Source: JBCCXL01 sp039191605 | Lineage (GTDB): Bacteria; Acidobacteriota; Thermoanaerobaculia; Multivoradales; JAHZIX01 | DNA: 64,000 bases | Reading direction: 5' to 3' | Assembly (NCBI GenBank): GCA_039191605.1 | Contig: JBCCXL010000022.1 | Coordinates: 43,403 to 107,402, forward strand | Shown here: positions 23,918 to 31,760 of the stretch, piece by piece | Layout: every line of letters starts with the position of its first letter | How positions within the stretch are numbered: the first letter of the stretch is position 1 | Translations under genes and position numbers: made by a program | The notes under the pieces: generated by a model | Database searches by the model: none | The model's input: only the letters and a program-made list of their open reading frames with translations | Told to the model about the DNA's origin: nothing

Positions 23918-25231
23918 GTGATCAAATATCGTGAACTGATTGAATCAAATACTCTTGTTACAGAATTTCATCGCTTATTTGAGCCAGGAATTTCCCTCTA
24001 TACACAGAAAGACTCCCAAGTCGGGGAGTTGCTGTTCCATCGAGCATCTCCGCCGACGACTCCCATGGCTGAAGAATTCACCTCCTTTGTCCGAGCCCTG
24101 GCAACCCGAGAACCCGGGATGGCCATGCCCGCTGGCGAGACCTTCTTCCAATTCATGGAGAAGTTTCGCCGCGTGCTCCAACACGAAATGCGCCGCCGGG
24201 GCCTGTGGAGAGCCAGTCCGGCCTACCTCTGCGTTGCTGGCGGACTGAGCTTCGAGCAAGGCCCCCTCCAGCCCTCTCTCAGCTCCACTCAGGACGACGC
24301 CTTCCAGGAAGTCGTCCACGACTGCTTTCTCTACATCTTCGGTGAGCGCCTGCGCCCCCTCTTGGCCCAGCTGCAGCGCAAGAAGAACATCGAGGGCTTC
24401 CTCCACCGCAACGTTCGCAACTTCCTTCTCGACCGCCAGCGCAGCTGCGACCCCTTCGGCTACCGCATCTATCAGCGCATCAGCTACGCGGTACAGGTGG
24501 CCGCAGAACGGGACTTGGTGAGCTTGTCCCGGCCCAAGATCAACAACCGCACCTGGATCCTCTTCCAGCCGAGCCGTGAAGGCAGTGAAGGCAGTGAAGG
24601 CAGTGAAGGCAGTGAGCCCGCGCCCTCCCCTGAGCCCCCCCAGCGCGCACCGCTGCCCCCAGGAGCCCTCGCCACGATTCGCTCCTTCAATGATGAGCTG
24701 ATGCCCGATCTGATCCTGATGCGGGGCCAGCAGGGCCTTCACAAGGTCGCGGAGGTGCTGTGCCTGCGGCTCCCGGAGATTGGCGATCTCACTCCCAGCC
24801 TGCGCTTTGGGGACCTCGTCCAGGAGCTGAAGATCGATGCAAGAGCGCGCTGGAGTGGCCGCTTGCAGAGCGCCTCCAGCACCGAGATCGAATCCTCCAA
24901 GGGGCCCGGGGACGAGCGGGGGGAAGGCTCCGTGAGACTCCTCCAGGAGCTGCGCCCCGATCCTGGCTTCGCCGCAAAGCTGCACTTCCGGGCTCTGGTG
25001 CGCTGCGTGCGCCAAGGGATTCTTGCTAGCCCCTTACCCACCAAGACCGCCACCCACCTCCATCGGCTATGGGAAGGTCTGGTGTTGCTCTCGGTGGATC
25101 CCGATGCCCGAGATACCCCTCCCACCCAAAGGCAGCTGAGTCGCAACCTCGAAATTCCCAGAGACAGGATTAAGGAGCTTCTGAGCCGCCTAGAGTCCTA
25201 TGTAAACTCTTGCCTGAAAGGACCTCAATAA
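23918..25231 (+). CDS. Diverged sigma-70-like protein (unconfirmed)
   Basis: A 437-residue protein without a firm family. Residues about 125-180 (FQEVVHDCFLYIFGERL, GFLHRNVRNFLLDRQRS) look like sigma-70 region 2, with a conserved aromatic and basic helix. The last 40 residues (TPPTQRQLSRNLEIPRDRIKELLSRL) look like a region-4 helix-turn-helix. Between them lies a low-complexity SEGSEGSEG linker near residue 225. GTG 23918 is the preferred start; a TTG at 23885 would overlap the hairpin. The first 80 codons are markedly AT-richer than the rest of the window. Downstream lie a membrane protein, an ECF sigma factor and a kinase, so a signalling role is plausible. Profile searches are needed to settle the family. 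Confidence 0.5.
   Translation: MIKYRELIESNTLVTEFHRLFEPGISLYTQKDSQVGELLFHRASPPTTPMAEEFTSFVRALATREPGMAMPAGETFFQFMEKFRRVLQHEMRRRGLWRASPAYLCVAGGLSFEQGPLQPSLSSTQDDAFQEVVHDCFLYIFGERLRPLLAQLQRKKNIEGFLHRNVRNFLLDRQRSCDPFGYRIYQRISYAVQVAAERDLVSLSRPKINNRTWILFQPSREGSEGSEGSEGSEPAPSPEPPQRAPLPPGALATIRSFNDELMPDLILMRGQQGLHKVAEVLCLRLPEIGDLTPSLRFGDLVQELKIDARARWSGRLQSASSTEIESSKGPGDERGEGSVRLLQELRPDPGFAAKLHFRALVRCVRQGILASPLPTKTATHLHRLWEGLVLLSVDPDARDTPPTQRQLSRNLEIPRDRIKELLSRLESYVNSCLKGPQ
24578..24613 (+). repeat. Four 9-bp repeats encoding SEG tripeptides
   Basis: GAAGGCAGT is repeated four times in tandem without mismatch inside the sigma-like gene and encodes a Ser-Glu-Gly linker. It is slippage-prone in steps that keep frame. 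Confidence 0.85.
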
Positions 25232-25235
25232 CGAG

Positions 25236-25257
25236 CCCTTTCGTGATTGCTCAACGC
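25236..25257 (+). promoter_or_regulatory. Shared upstream element, copy 1
   Basis: A 22-bp stretch starting CCCTTTCG and ending CAACGC lies 61 bp before ATG 25318. It matches the element at 27258-27279 at 18 of 22 positions, with the four differences alternating in the middle. It may be a promoter or activator site for the cluster. Confidence 0.45.
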
Positions 25258-25317
25258 AATAAGAATTGAAGGGTCTCTCAAAACGAAGACCCAAGGCCGT
25301 AGAAGACGGATTACCCC

Positions 25318-26583
25318 ATGAGCACAGACCACCCCCACAACCTTCCCCCCGGCAGCGAACAGCTGCTGCGGGAGGCCGCTCGCCGTCAGGGACGGATCGA
25401 GGCCGACCTCCAGGCCGCCCAGGATCAGCCCCCGGTCAGCGGGGATTTGTGGATCCTTCCCGAACCTACGGAAGCGCTTCTCGGGGAGCCTCCCAACGAG
25501 GAGCTACTGGCGGCCCACGACGACGCCGATGTCGAATGGCTGGTGGCAGAAGCCGATCTCGGCGATTCCAAGAACCCCACCACCCTCACCCTGCTAGCGG
25601 TGGATTTGATGCCTCTCGCCGCTTCCCTGGACCTCCCCCTAGAGGCAAAAGACGGCGGTCCCATGGTGCTGCGCGGCGGCCGCTCCTACCGGGTTCCAGC
25701 AGCGCTGGTCGCCGCCGGGACACGCACTGGCCGGCTCAGCGCATCCGGGCTACAGCGGGTCCATCTCCATCTCCAAAGCCTGCAAGACGAAGCGCCCACG
25801 GCCGACCCCGAAGATGAAGAATACGATCTGGATCCGGAGTACCGAGCCTGGTTCGACGAGGTTCTCACTCCCGCTCACCACCTCATCACCACCCTCGCCT
25901 CGAAGCTCTCCCAGCGCGGCGCGGATTCCGCAGCGACACCGGGCGATCCCGGCTCTTCCTCCTCCGAGGCGAATGCGAAGAGCACCGGCACTCCGTCGCC
26001 GAGCCCCTCCCCGCCTTCGCCCATTTCCCGCCAACGCTCCAAGCCTCAGGAGCGAGGCGGCAATCAGAGCACGCCCTGGCACTCCCGCCCCTCCCTCCTG
26101 GCTGCCACCCTGATTCTGGGCCTCGCTACCGGCTACCTTTTCTCCGCGCAGCAGTCTCGCCAACAGATCTCCGAACTCAGCTCTCAGCTGGCCAGCCAGC
26201 GCACCACCGCCTTCGATATCGCCGGCACCGTGACTCTAGAACCCGGGATCACCGTACGCTCCGACCCCTTCCTGCTGAGAGCGGCGCCGACTCAGCCTCG
26301 ACAGATCAATGTGATCGTGAGCTCGAGACTGACGGCGACGAATAGCTTAGGGATCACCGTGCTCGACGCAGAGGACAACGTCATCGCCGAGCGCCGCCAG
26401 GTGAAGATCGACAACCGCTTCTCGACCACCCTTCGCTTCTCTGCCGACGACATGCCCTACGGGGACTACAAGCTAGAGCTACGCCACGGCGTGAACAAAG
26501 AGATCCTCGGCACGCAGAGCTTCGTCGTCGTCCCGGCCCAGCCCTCCGATTCTTCACCAGAGTCCCCTTCTTCTCCCCCCTGA
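25318..26583 (+). CDS. Single-pass membrane protein in the sigma/kinase cluster, unknown family
   Basis: A 421-residue protein. The N-terminal 200 residues are soluble, acidic and rich in Leu/Asp/Glu. A Ser/Pro/Gly-rich linker runs from about 205 to 255. A transmembrane segment follows (LLAATLILGLATGYLF, about 261-276), then a short coiled region (QQSRQQISELSSQLASQ). The C-terminal beta-sandwich (about 300-405: ITVRSDPFLLRA, SLGITVLDAEDNVIAERRQ, MPYGDYKLELRHG) should lie in the periplasm. The layout, a cytoplasmic domain tied to an extracytoplasmic Ig-like domain, resembles anti-sigma factors and sensors, but I see no zinc-type anti-sigma motif (HxxxCxxC). It lies between a sigma-like gene and an ECF sigma gene. 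Function is inferred only. Confidence 0.7.
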   Translation: MSTDHPHNLPPGSEQLLREAARRQGRIEADLQAAQDQPPVSGDLWILPEPTEALLGEPPNEELLAAHDDADVEWLVAEADLGDSKNPTTLTLLAVDLMPLAASLDLPLEAKDGGPMVLRGGRSYRVPAALVAAGTRTGRLSASGLQRVHLHLQSLQDEAPTADPEDEEYDLDPEYRAWFDEVLTPAHHLITTLASKLSQRGADSAATPGDPGSSSSEANAKSTGTPSPSPSPPSPISRQRSKPQERGGNQSTPWHSRPSLLAATLILGLATGYLFSAQQSRQQISELSSQLASQRTTAFDIAGTVTLEPGITVRSDPFLLRAAPTQPRQINVIVSSRLTATNSLGITVLDAEDNVIAERRQVKIDNRFSTTLRFSADDMPYGDYKLELRHGVNKEILGTQSFVVVPAQPSDSSPESPSSPP

Positions 26584-26654
26584 TCCTTTCTCTTCCCCCC
26601 TAAAGTCCCTCGCCGCTCTCCAACTTTGGAGTGCTAGAGTCGGCTGCACTCACC

Positions 26655-27221
26655 ATGTCCAATCCACAGACCACCGTGACTGCGCTATTGCTGTCGTGGA
26701 GCGATGGAGACGAAGCGGCTCGGGATCGCCTGATGCCCCTCGTCTTCGAAGAGCTGCGACGCATGGCGGCGGGCCACTTCCGCCGAGAGCGCCATAGCCA
26801 CACTCTGCAACCTACCGCTTTGGTGAATGAGGTATTTCTTCGCCTCATTGATCGCAAGCGAGTGAATTGGAAAAACCGGGCTCATTTCTTCGGCTTTGCC
26901 GCCCAACTCATGCGCAGGATCCTGGTGGATCACGCCAGGGCCCACAATGCCGAGAAACGGGGAGGCAAGGCCCTCACGGTGACGCTGGATGAATCCTTTG
27001 CGATCCCGCGTCAGCGAGATCTCGACCTCATCGCTCTGGACGACGCCCTCGCCACGCTGAAAGAGCTGGACGAGCGCCAAAGCCGCATTGTGGAGCTTCG
27101 CTTCTTCGCCGGGCTTCAGGTGGAAGAGGTGGCCGAGGTCCTGGGAATCTCTCCCACCACCGTGAAACGGGATTGGCGAACCGCAAGGCTTTGGCTGTAC
27201 AGGGAGCTGAGAAAACAATAA
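26655..27221 (+). CDS. ECF-type RNA polymerase sigma factor (Acidobacteria/Planctomycetes-type)
   Basis: A 188-residue ECF sigma factor. Region 2: LMPLVFEELRRMAAGHFRRE, ALVNEVFLRLIDRKRVNWKNRAHFFGFAAQLMRRILVDHAR. Region 4: LDERQSRIVELRFFAGLQVEEVAEVLGISPTTVKRDWRTARLWL. This is the subfamily often found beside Ser/Thr kinases and TPR proteins in Acidobacteria and Planctomycetes. It redirects RNA polymerase to target promoters in the cytoplasm. ATG 26655 is chosen; a GTG at 26631 is in frame but has no spaced ribosome-binding site. The kinase gene 162 bp downstream is a likely partner. Confidence 0.92.
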   Translation: MSNPQTTVTALLLSWSDGDEAARDRLMPLVFEELRRMAAGHFRRERHSHTLQPTALVNEVFLRLIDRKRVNWKNRAHFFGFAAQLMRRILVDHARAHNAEKRGGKALTVTLDESFAIPRQRDLDLIALDDALATLKELDERQSRIVELRFFAGLQVEEVAEVLGISPTTVKRDWRTARLWLYRELRKQ

Positions 27222-27257
27222 GGTCTTAAAATCCGACGATAAAGACTCGCTCCCGAC

Positions 27258-27279
27258 CCCTTTCGCGCTCGTTCAACGC
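27258..27279 (+). promoter_or_regulatory. Shared upstream element, copy 2
   Basis: The partner of the 25236-25257 element (18/22 identical), located 104 bp before the kinase start. The conserved ends CCCTTTCG and CAACGC suggest a two-part binding site. Confidence 0.45.
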
Positions 27280-27383
27280 GTTAGTTGGCAGTTCCATTCA
27301 GTTACTTCCGAAGTCACTGGCTGGCTCCTTTATTCACCAAGCGAGGAACTGCCCCGCTTCGGACTCCCGATGCGCCCTTCACT

Positions 27384-30032
27384 ATGAATGCCAAACGCTG
27401 GCAAGCCATCAAGGACATTCTTGATGTCGCCCTAGACCTTCCCGTCACCAAACGGCGCGGCTTTATCGCCGAAGCCTGCGCCGAAGATGCCGAGCTGCTG
27501 AATGAGGTGACCTCTCTTCTCGACCTCGAGACCGAGATCTCCTCGACCTTTATCGACCAGCCGGTCTTCTCCCTGCGCTCCCCGGAGGCCTCCGGGGCCC
27601 GGGTGGGCGAAATCATCGGCCCCTTCACCCTGGTAGAGGAGATCGGCAGGGGCGGAATGGGCGTGGTCTACGGTGCCCGACGCCACGACTCGGAATTCGA
27701 GCAGCACGTAGCGGTGAAGATCCTCAAGCGGGGGATGGACACCGAGGCGGTGGTGCAGCGCTTCCGCTACGAGCGGCAGATCCTCGCCAACCTGCGCCAC
27801 CCCTACATCAGCCGCCTCTTCGACGGCGGAACCACCGAAGACAACCTGCCCTTTTTAGTGATGGAGCGGGTCGACGGCGATCCCCTCACTCGCTGGTGCG
27901 ACCATCGGCATCTCAATCTGCGGGAGCGAATCGAGCTCTTCCTCGAGGTTTGCGAGGCGGTCAGCTTCGCCCATCGCAACCTGGTGATTCACCGCGACCT
28001 CAAGCCAGCCAATGTCTTGGTGGACGAGGACGGACGCCCCCGGCTGCTGGATTTCGGTATCGCCAAGATCATCGCCGACGAGCCGGCGCTGACGGCTCCG
28101 GAGACCGCCTACGGGCTCCATCTGCTGACGCCGGAATACGCCAGCCCCGAGCAGCTTCTGGGAGAGCCCATCACCACGTCGGCGGACCTCTACTGCCTCG
28201 GCGTGATTCTCTACGAGCTGCTCACCGGCCGCCGCCCCTTCGATCGCGGCAACGACACCAGCAGTCGCCCCAATCGACTGGAGATGGCGCGGCGGGTAGA
28301 GACCGAAACCCTGCTCCAGCCCAGCGCCGCGGTGCGTCGCCGGCTCCTCGTGCAAGGAGAGCGCGGCCAGCAGGAGCTCACCCCGGAGCGAGTCAGCCAA
28401 GACCGCAGCGAATCCCCCAGCCGCCTGCGCCGGGAGCTGCGCGGCGATCTCGACGCCATCGTCCTCAAAACCCTGCGCCGGAACCCGGAGGAGCGTTACC
28501 CCAGCGTCGATGCCCTTGCCACCGACCTGCGCCAATACCTGCGGGGCCTCCCGGTGGAGGCGAGGCGGGGCTCGACCCTCTACCGGATCAAGAAATTCGC
28601 CCAGCGCAACGTGGCAGTGCTGACGGTGATCGCTACTCTGCTACTCACCCTCGTGGCCTCCATCGCCTTCGTGCAGCAGCAGCAGGAAACCGAGCGCCAA
28701 CGGCAACAGGCCCAGCTCGAGAGTCAGCGACGAAACGCGGTCCGCGGCTTTGTGGTGGAAGCCTTCCGAACTCTAGACCCAGGGAATACCGGAGGTCAGC
28801 TCACCCCCGAAGAACAGCTCCAGCGAGTCACAAACGAAATCATCTCCGACGAAAATCTGGACCAAAACCCTCTCGCCAAGGCAGAAGTCTTGGCCCTGGC
28901 GGCCGAGATCCATCAGGACCGGAGCCTGTTACCGCGCGCCCTGGAGCTCTACACCGAGGCCTACGAGATCTACCGACGAGAGCTCGGCGAGGCCAGTCTC
29001 GAAGCGGCGGAGACCGGCGTCAACCGAGCGACGGTCCTCGGCAACCTGAAGCAAATCACCGAGGCAGAACACGAGCTTCGCCACAACATCGCGATCCTGC
29101 GCATACTCCGCCAGCAGCAAATCGGTAGCGAATCCCTCTCCGGAGCGCTAGTAAACCTAGGGAGCCTGTTGCGCCGCAATGGACAACTCCGGGAGGCCAA
29201 AGAAAAACTCGTCGAAGGCCTCGAGATCAAGCGAGAGCTCTTCTCCCCGGGAGACCCCACCTTCATCGAAGCGCTCAATAACCTCGCAACTCTAGAGCGT
29301 AATCGGGGGGCCTACGATCTAGCCCGAAGCTATGTCGAAGAGAGCTTGAGCATTCGCCGTCAACAGGCCGAGGGCAAGGCCACCGCCGAGCTTTATCGAG
29401 GCCTCAATAGCCTGGGATTGATTGAGCTCTACGCAGGACTACCGGAGCGGGCCATCGAGCCGCTGGAAGAGTCGCTGCGAATGCGTCAGACGATTGAAGG
29501 CCGGCAGGGACAAGCAGTCGTCACCGGTTTGATCAGCCTCTCCCGCGCGTACTCCGCCTTGGATCGTTGGGAATATGCCGAAGCTCTGCTGGCGGAGGCG
29601 GAAACGCTATGCCAGGCCAGGACCGCGGACGGCGAGGACATCTGCAAGGCCACCCATGTCGGCGCCATCGCTCGCAACCGCGCGGAGATCGAGGAACGGC
29701 GAGGACGTGGGCCAGAGTGCCTCGCCCAGGCCGACCTTGCGCTGGAAGCCTACGCAGGAAGCAGCAACTTACTCCGGGCCGAAGCCCTCAGAATCCGAGC
29801 CTCTTGCCTCGTATTGGTCGGAGACCTCATCGCCGCCCGCCGCGAGCTATCGGTCGCCCTCGGAATGCTGCGAGACATCCAGGAACCAGAAGCCTTCCAG
29901 CGCCGCCGGGCGGAGCGGCTGCTGGTGCGCTTAGACGAGGGGCAACCCCCGGCTTCCGGCGAGCCGCCCCAGACCCGATCCCCAGCGACCAGCGAGGCCA
30001 CTCCCGCTGACGACGCGGTCAGCGAGTCCTGA
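27384..30032 (+). CDS. Membrane Ser/Thr protein kinase with TPR sensor region
   Basis: An 882-residue PknB-type kinase. A short helical N-terminal segment is followed by the kinase domain (about residues 75-390): glycine loop IGRGGMGVVYGA, VAVKILK, the catalytic loop HRDLKPANVLVD, DFGIAKI and YASPEQLLGE. A 50-residue Arg/Glu/Ser insertion lies between the PFDRG segment and the last helix. One transmembrane segment is at about 412-432 (VAVLTVIATLLLTLVASIAF). The C-terminal 400 residues are TPR units (RALELYTEAYEIYRRELGEA, LGSLLRRNGQLREAKEKL), which would be extracytoplasmic. It follows the ECF sigma gene, an arrangement common in Acidobacteria; phosphorylation-based control of that sigma factor is inference. 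ATG 27384 suits the family start; the frame opens at 27285. Confidence 0.93.
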   Translation: MNAKRWQAIKDILDVALDLPVTKRRGFIAEACAEDAELLNEVTSLLDLETEISSTFIDQPVFSLRSPEASGARVGEIIGPFTLVEEIGRGGMGVVYGARRHDSEFEQHVAVKILKRGMDTEAVVQRFRYERQILANLRHPYISRLFDGGTTEDNLPFLVMERVDGDPLTRWCDHRHLNLRERIELFLEVCEAVSFAHRNLVIHRDLKPANVLVDEDGRPRLLDFGIAKIIADEPALTAPETAYGLHLLTPEYASPEQLLGEPITTSADLYCLGVILYELLTGRRPFDRGNDTSSRPNRLEMARRVETETLLQPSAAVRRRLLVQGERGQQELTPERVSQDRSESPSRLRRELRGDLDAIVLKTLRRNPEERYPSVDALATDLRQYLRGLPVEARRGSTLYRIKKFAQRNVAVLTVIATLLLTLVASIAFVQQQQETERQRQQAQLESQRRNAVRGFVVEAFRTLDPGNTGGQLTPEEQLQRVTNEIISDENLDQNPLAKAEVLALAAEIHQDRSLLPRALELYTEAYEIYRRELGEASLEAAETGVNRATVLGNLKQITEAEHELRHNIAILRILRQQQIGSESLSGALVNLGSLLRRNGQLREAKEKLVEGLEIKRELFSPGDPTFIEALNNLATLERNRGAYDLARSYVEESLSIRRQQAEGKATAELYRGLNSLGLIELYAGLPERAIEPLEESLRMRQTIEGRQGQAVVTGLISLSRAYSALDRWEYAEALLAEAETLCQARTADGEDICKATHVGAIARNRAEIEERRGRGPECLAQADLALEAYAGSSNLLRAEALRIRASCLVLVGDLIAARRELSVALGMLRDIQEPEAFQRRRAERLLVRLDEGQPPASGEPPQTRSPATSEATPADDAVSES

Positions 30033-30062
30033 TTCGACGCAGCGCCCCTATATCGCGACCCA

Positions 30063-30093
30063 GATCCAGCGCCGGTACCGCCGGCGCTGGATC
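30063..30093. terminator. Bidirectional terminator between kinase and fadI
   Basis: GATCCAGCGCCGG pairs perfectly with CCGGCGCTGGATC (13 bp, 5-base loop) in the 66-bp gap between two converging genes. Confidence 0.7.
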
Positions 30094-30098
30094 CCTGA

Positions 30099-31406
30099 TT
30101 AATCTCGCTCCAAGACCATCGAGAAGCCGTGGCCGCCGGCGGCGCAGATGGAGATGAAGGCCTTGTCGTGGCCTTCCCGAGCCATGTGGTGGGCGCACTG
30201 GCTGACGATGCGGGCGCCGGTGGCGCCGAAGGGATGGCCGTAGGCTAGGGAGCCGCCGAGGGGGTTCAAGACCTCCCGGTCGACCTTCTCGATGAGAGGC
30301 CCAGAGCGCCCCAGCTCTTCACCGACCTCGGCGCTCTCGAAGCTCTCCACGGTGGAGAGCACCTGGCTGGCGAAGGCCTCGTGCATCTCGATATAGGGCA
30401 CGTCCCCCAGCTCGATGCCGGCCCGCTGCAGGGCCACCGGCGCGGAATACACCGGGCCGATGAGCAGGTGCTGCTTCTGGATGTCCACCGCCGCCATGGC
30501 GTAGGAGCGCAGGTAGGCGAGGGGCTCGTAGCCCAGCTCTTTGGCCTTTTCCTCGCTCATCAGCAGCACCGCCGCGGCGCCGTCGGTGAGGGGGGAGGAG
30601 TTGGCCGCCGTCACGGTGCCGTATTTGCGGTCGAAGACCGGGCGCAGCTTGGCCATCTTCTCTAGGCTGGTATCCGCCCGCACGTCGGTATCGCGGGTCA
30701 CTGTCTCGCCGAATTTCGGCGGAATCGGCACCGGGCAGACCTCGCCGTCCAGCAGGCCCTGCTCCCAGGCCGCCGCCGCCCGCTGGTGGGAAATCAGCGC
30801 CCATTCGTCCTGGGCTTCCCGGGTGAGCCCGAAGTCCTTGGCCATGATCTCGGCGGTCTGCCCCATGGACTTGCCGATGGTCGGCTCGTCGATGCCGGGC
30901 ACCTCCGGCTTGATGTCCTTGAGCCCCAGCCGCCGCAGCAGGCTGATCCGCTTGCCCATGGTCCTGGCACGGCCCAGGGAGCGCAGGGTGTGGGTGAAGC
31001 GCTTCGAGAAGAGCACCCGGCTGGCGGACATGCTCTCCACCCCGCCGGCGATCACCACGTCCGCGTTGCCGACGGCGATCTCGTTGGCCCCGTCGACGAT
31101 GGCTCGCGCCGCCGAGGCGCAATAGAGCTGCACCGAGACCGAGGGCACCGACGCCGGGATTCCGGTGCGGAAAATCACCTCGCGCCCGACGTGGGGCCCG
31201 TTCACCGGCGCGGAAACGCAGCCGAAGATCAGCTGATCTACCTGCTCCGGATCGAGATCCGACGCGCGCAGCAGGCCGTTGACCGCGGCAGCCCCCAGAT
31301 CCACCGCCTCTAGTTGCTTGTAGACCGTCCAGGCGCGGGCGAAGGGCGTGCGCATGCCGTCGACGATGGCGATGCGTCGGGGAGAACCTTGGGTCGGAAA
31401 GCTCAT
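30099..31406 (-). CDS. fadI: Acetyl-CoA acyltransferase (thiolase) of fatty-acid beta-oxidation
   Basis: A 435-residue thiolase that cleaves 3-ketoacyl-CoA with CoA in the last step of beta-oxidation. The nucleophile is C96 (QLYCASAARA). Other site residues lie in EMHEAFAS (His), AYGHPFGATGARI and the closing ICAAGGHG (acid/base Cys). FadI-type features are the insertion around TMGKRISLLRRLGLKDIKPEVPG and the overall length. ATG 31406 has GGGAGGT upstream; the frame is open for 42 more codons. It is divergent from fadJ, with which it should form the FadI/FadJ complex. Confidence 0.92.
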   Translation of the reverse strand: MSFPTQGSPRRIAIVDGMRTPFARAWTVYKQLEAVDLGAAAVNGLLRASDLDPEQVDQLIFGCVSAPVNGPHVGREVIFRTGIPASVPSVSVQLYCASAARAIVDGANEIAVGNADVVIAGGVESMSASRVLFSKRFTHTLRSLGRARTMGKRISLLRRLGLKDIKPEVPGIDEPTIGKSMGQTAEIMAKDFGLTREAQDEWALISHQRAAAAWEQGLLDGEVCPVPIPPKFGETVTRDTDVRADTSLEKMAKLRPVFDRKYGTVTAANSSPLTDGAAAVLLMSEEKAKELGYEPLAYLRSYAMAAVDIQKQHLLIGPVYSAPVALQRAGIELGDVPYIEMHEAFASQVLSTVESFESAEVGEELGRSGPLIEKVDREVLNPLGGSLAYGHPFGATGARIVSQCAHHMAREGHDKAFISICAAGGHGFSMVLERD

Positions 31407-31760
31407 GGGTCGGCGGGACCTCCCAGGTCGATGGGGTCGAAGAGGAATCGGCGAAGCCGGGAACGATGGAACCAGGATCGCGGGAAAGGGCGTGGGGCAC
31501 ACTATAGCAGCTCGATTGACACACTGCGGCATTGACCTTTAGCATCCTAGGGTCGCATTCCTGAACCCGACTCATGGCGCAGATGCACGGCCTACACCTT
31601 GGCCTACGGCGCCAAACTCGGCAACAACCCGAACCCAACGACGCCCTCGGCGATGCTGCGCTCACCGCCCGCGCCCGACTGTAATGCCGCAGCGCGTCGT
31701 CCCAGACCACCACGCTCGGTGCCCGACGCACCCCAGAGCCTCGCCAGGAGCAGAGACCCT
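31407..31760. other. Divergent promoter region of fadI/fadJ
   Basis: A 354-bp gap between divergent genes. A TTGACA at 31516-31521 and a TATAGT on the minus strand near 31501-31506 are visible, but neither has a matching partner at proper spacing. No gene is seen here. Confidence 0.4.
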
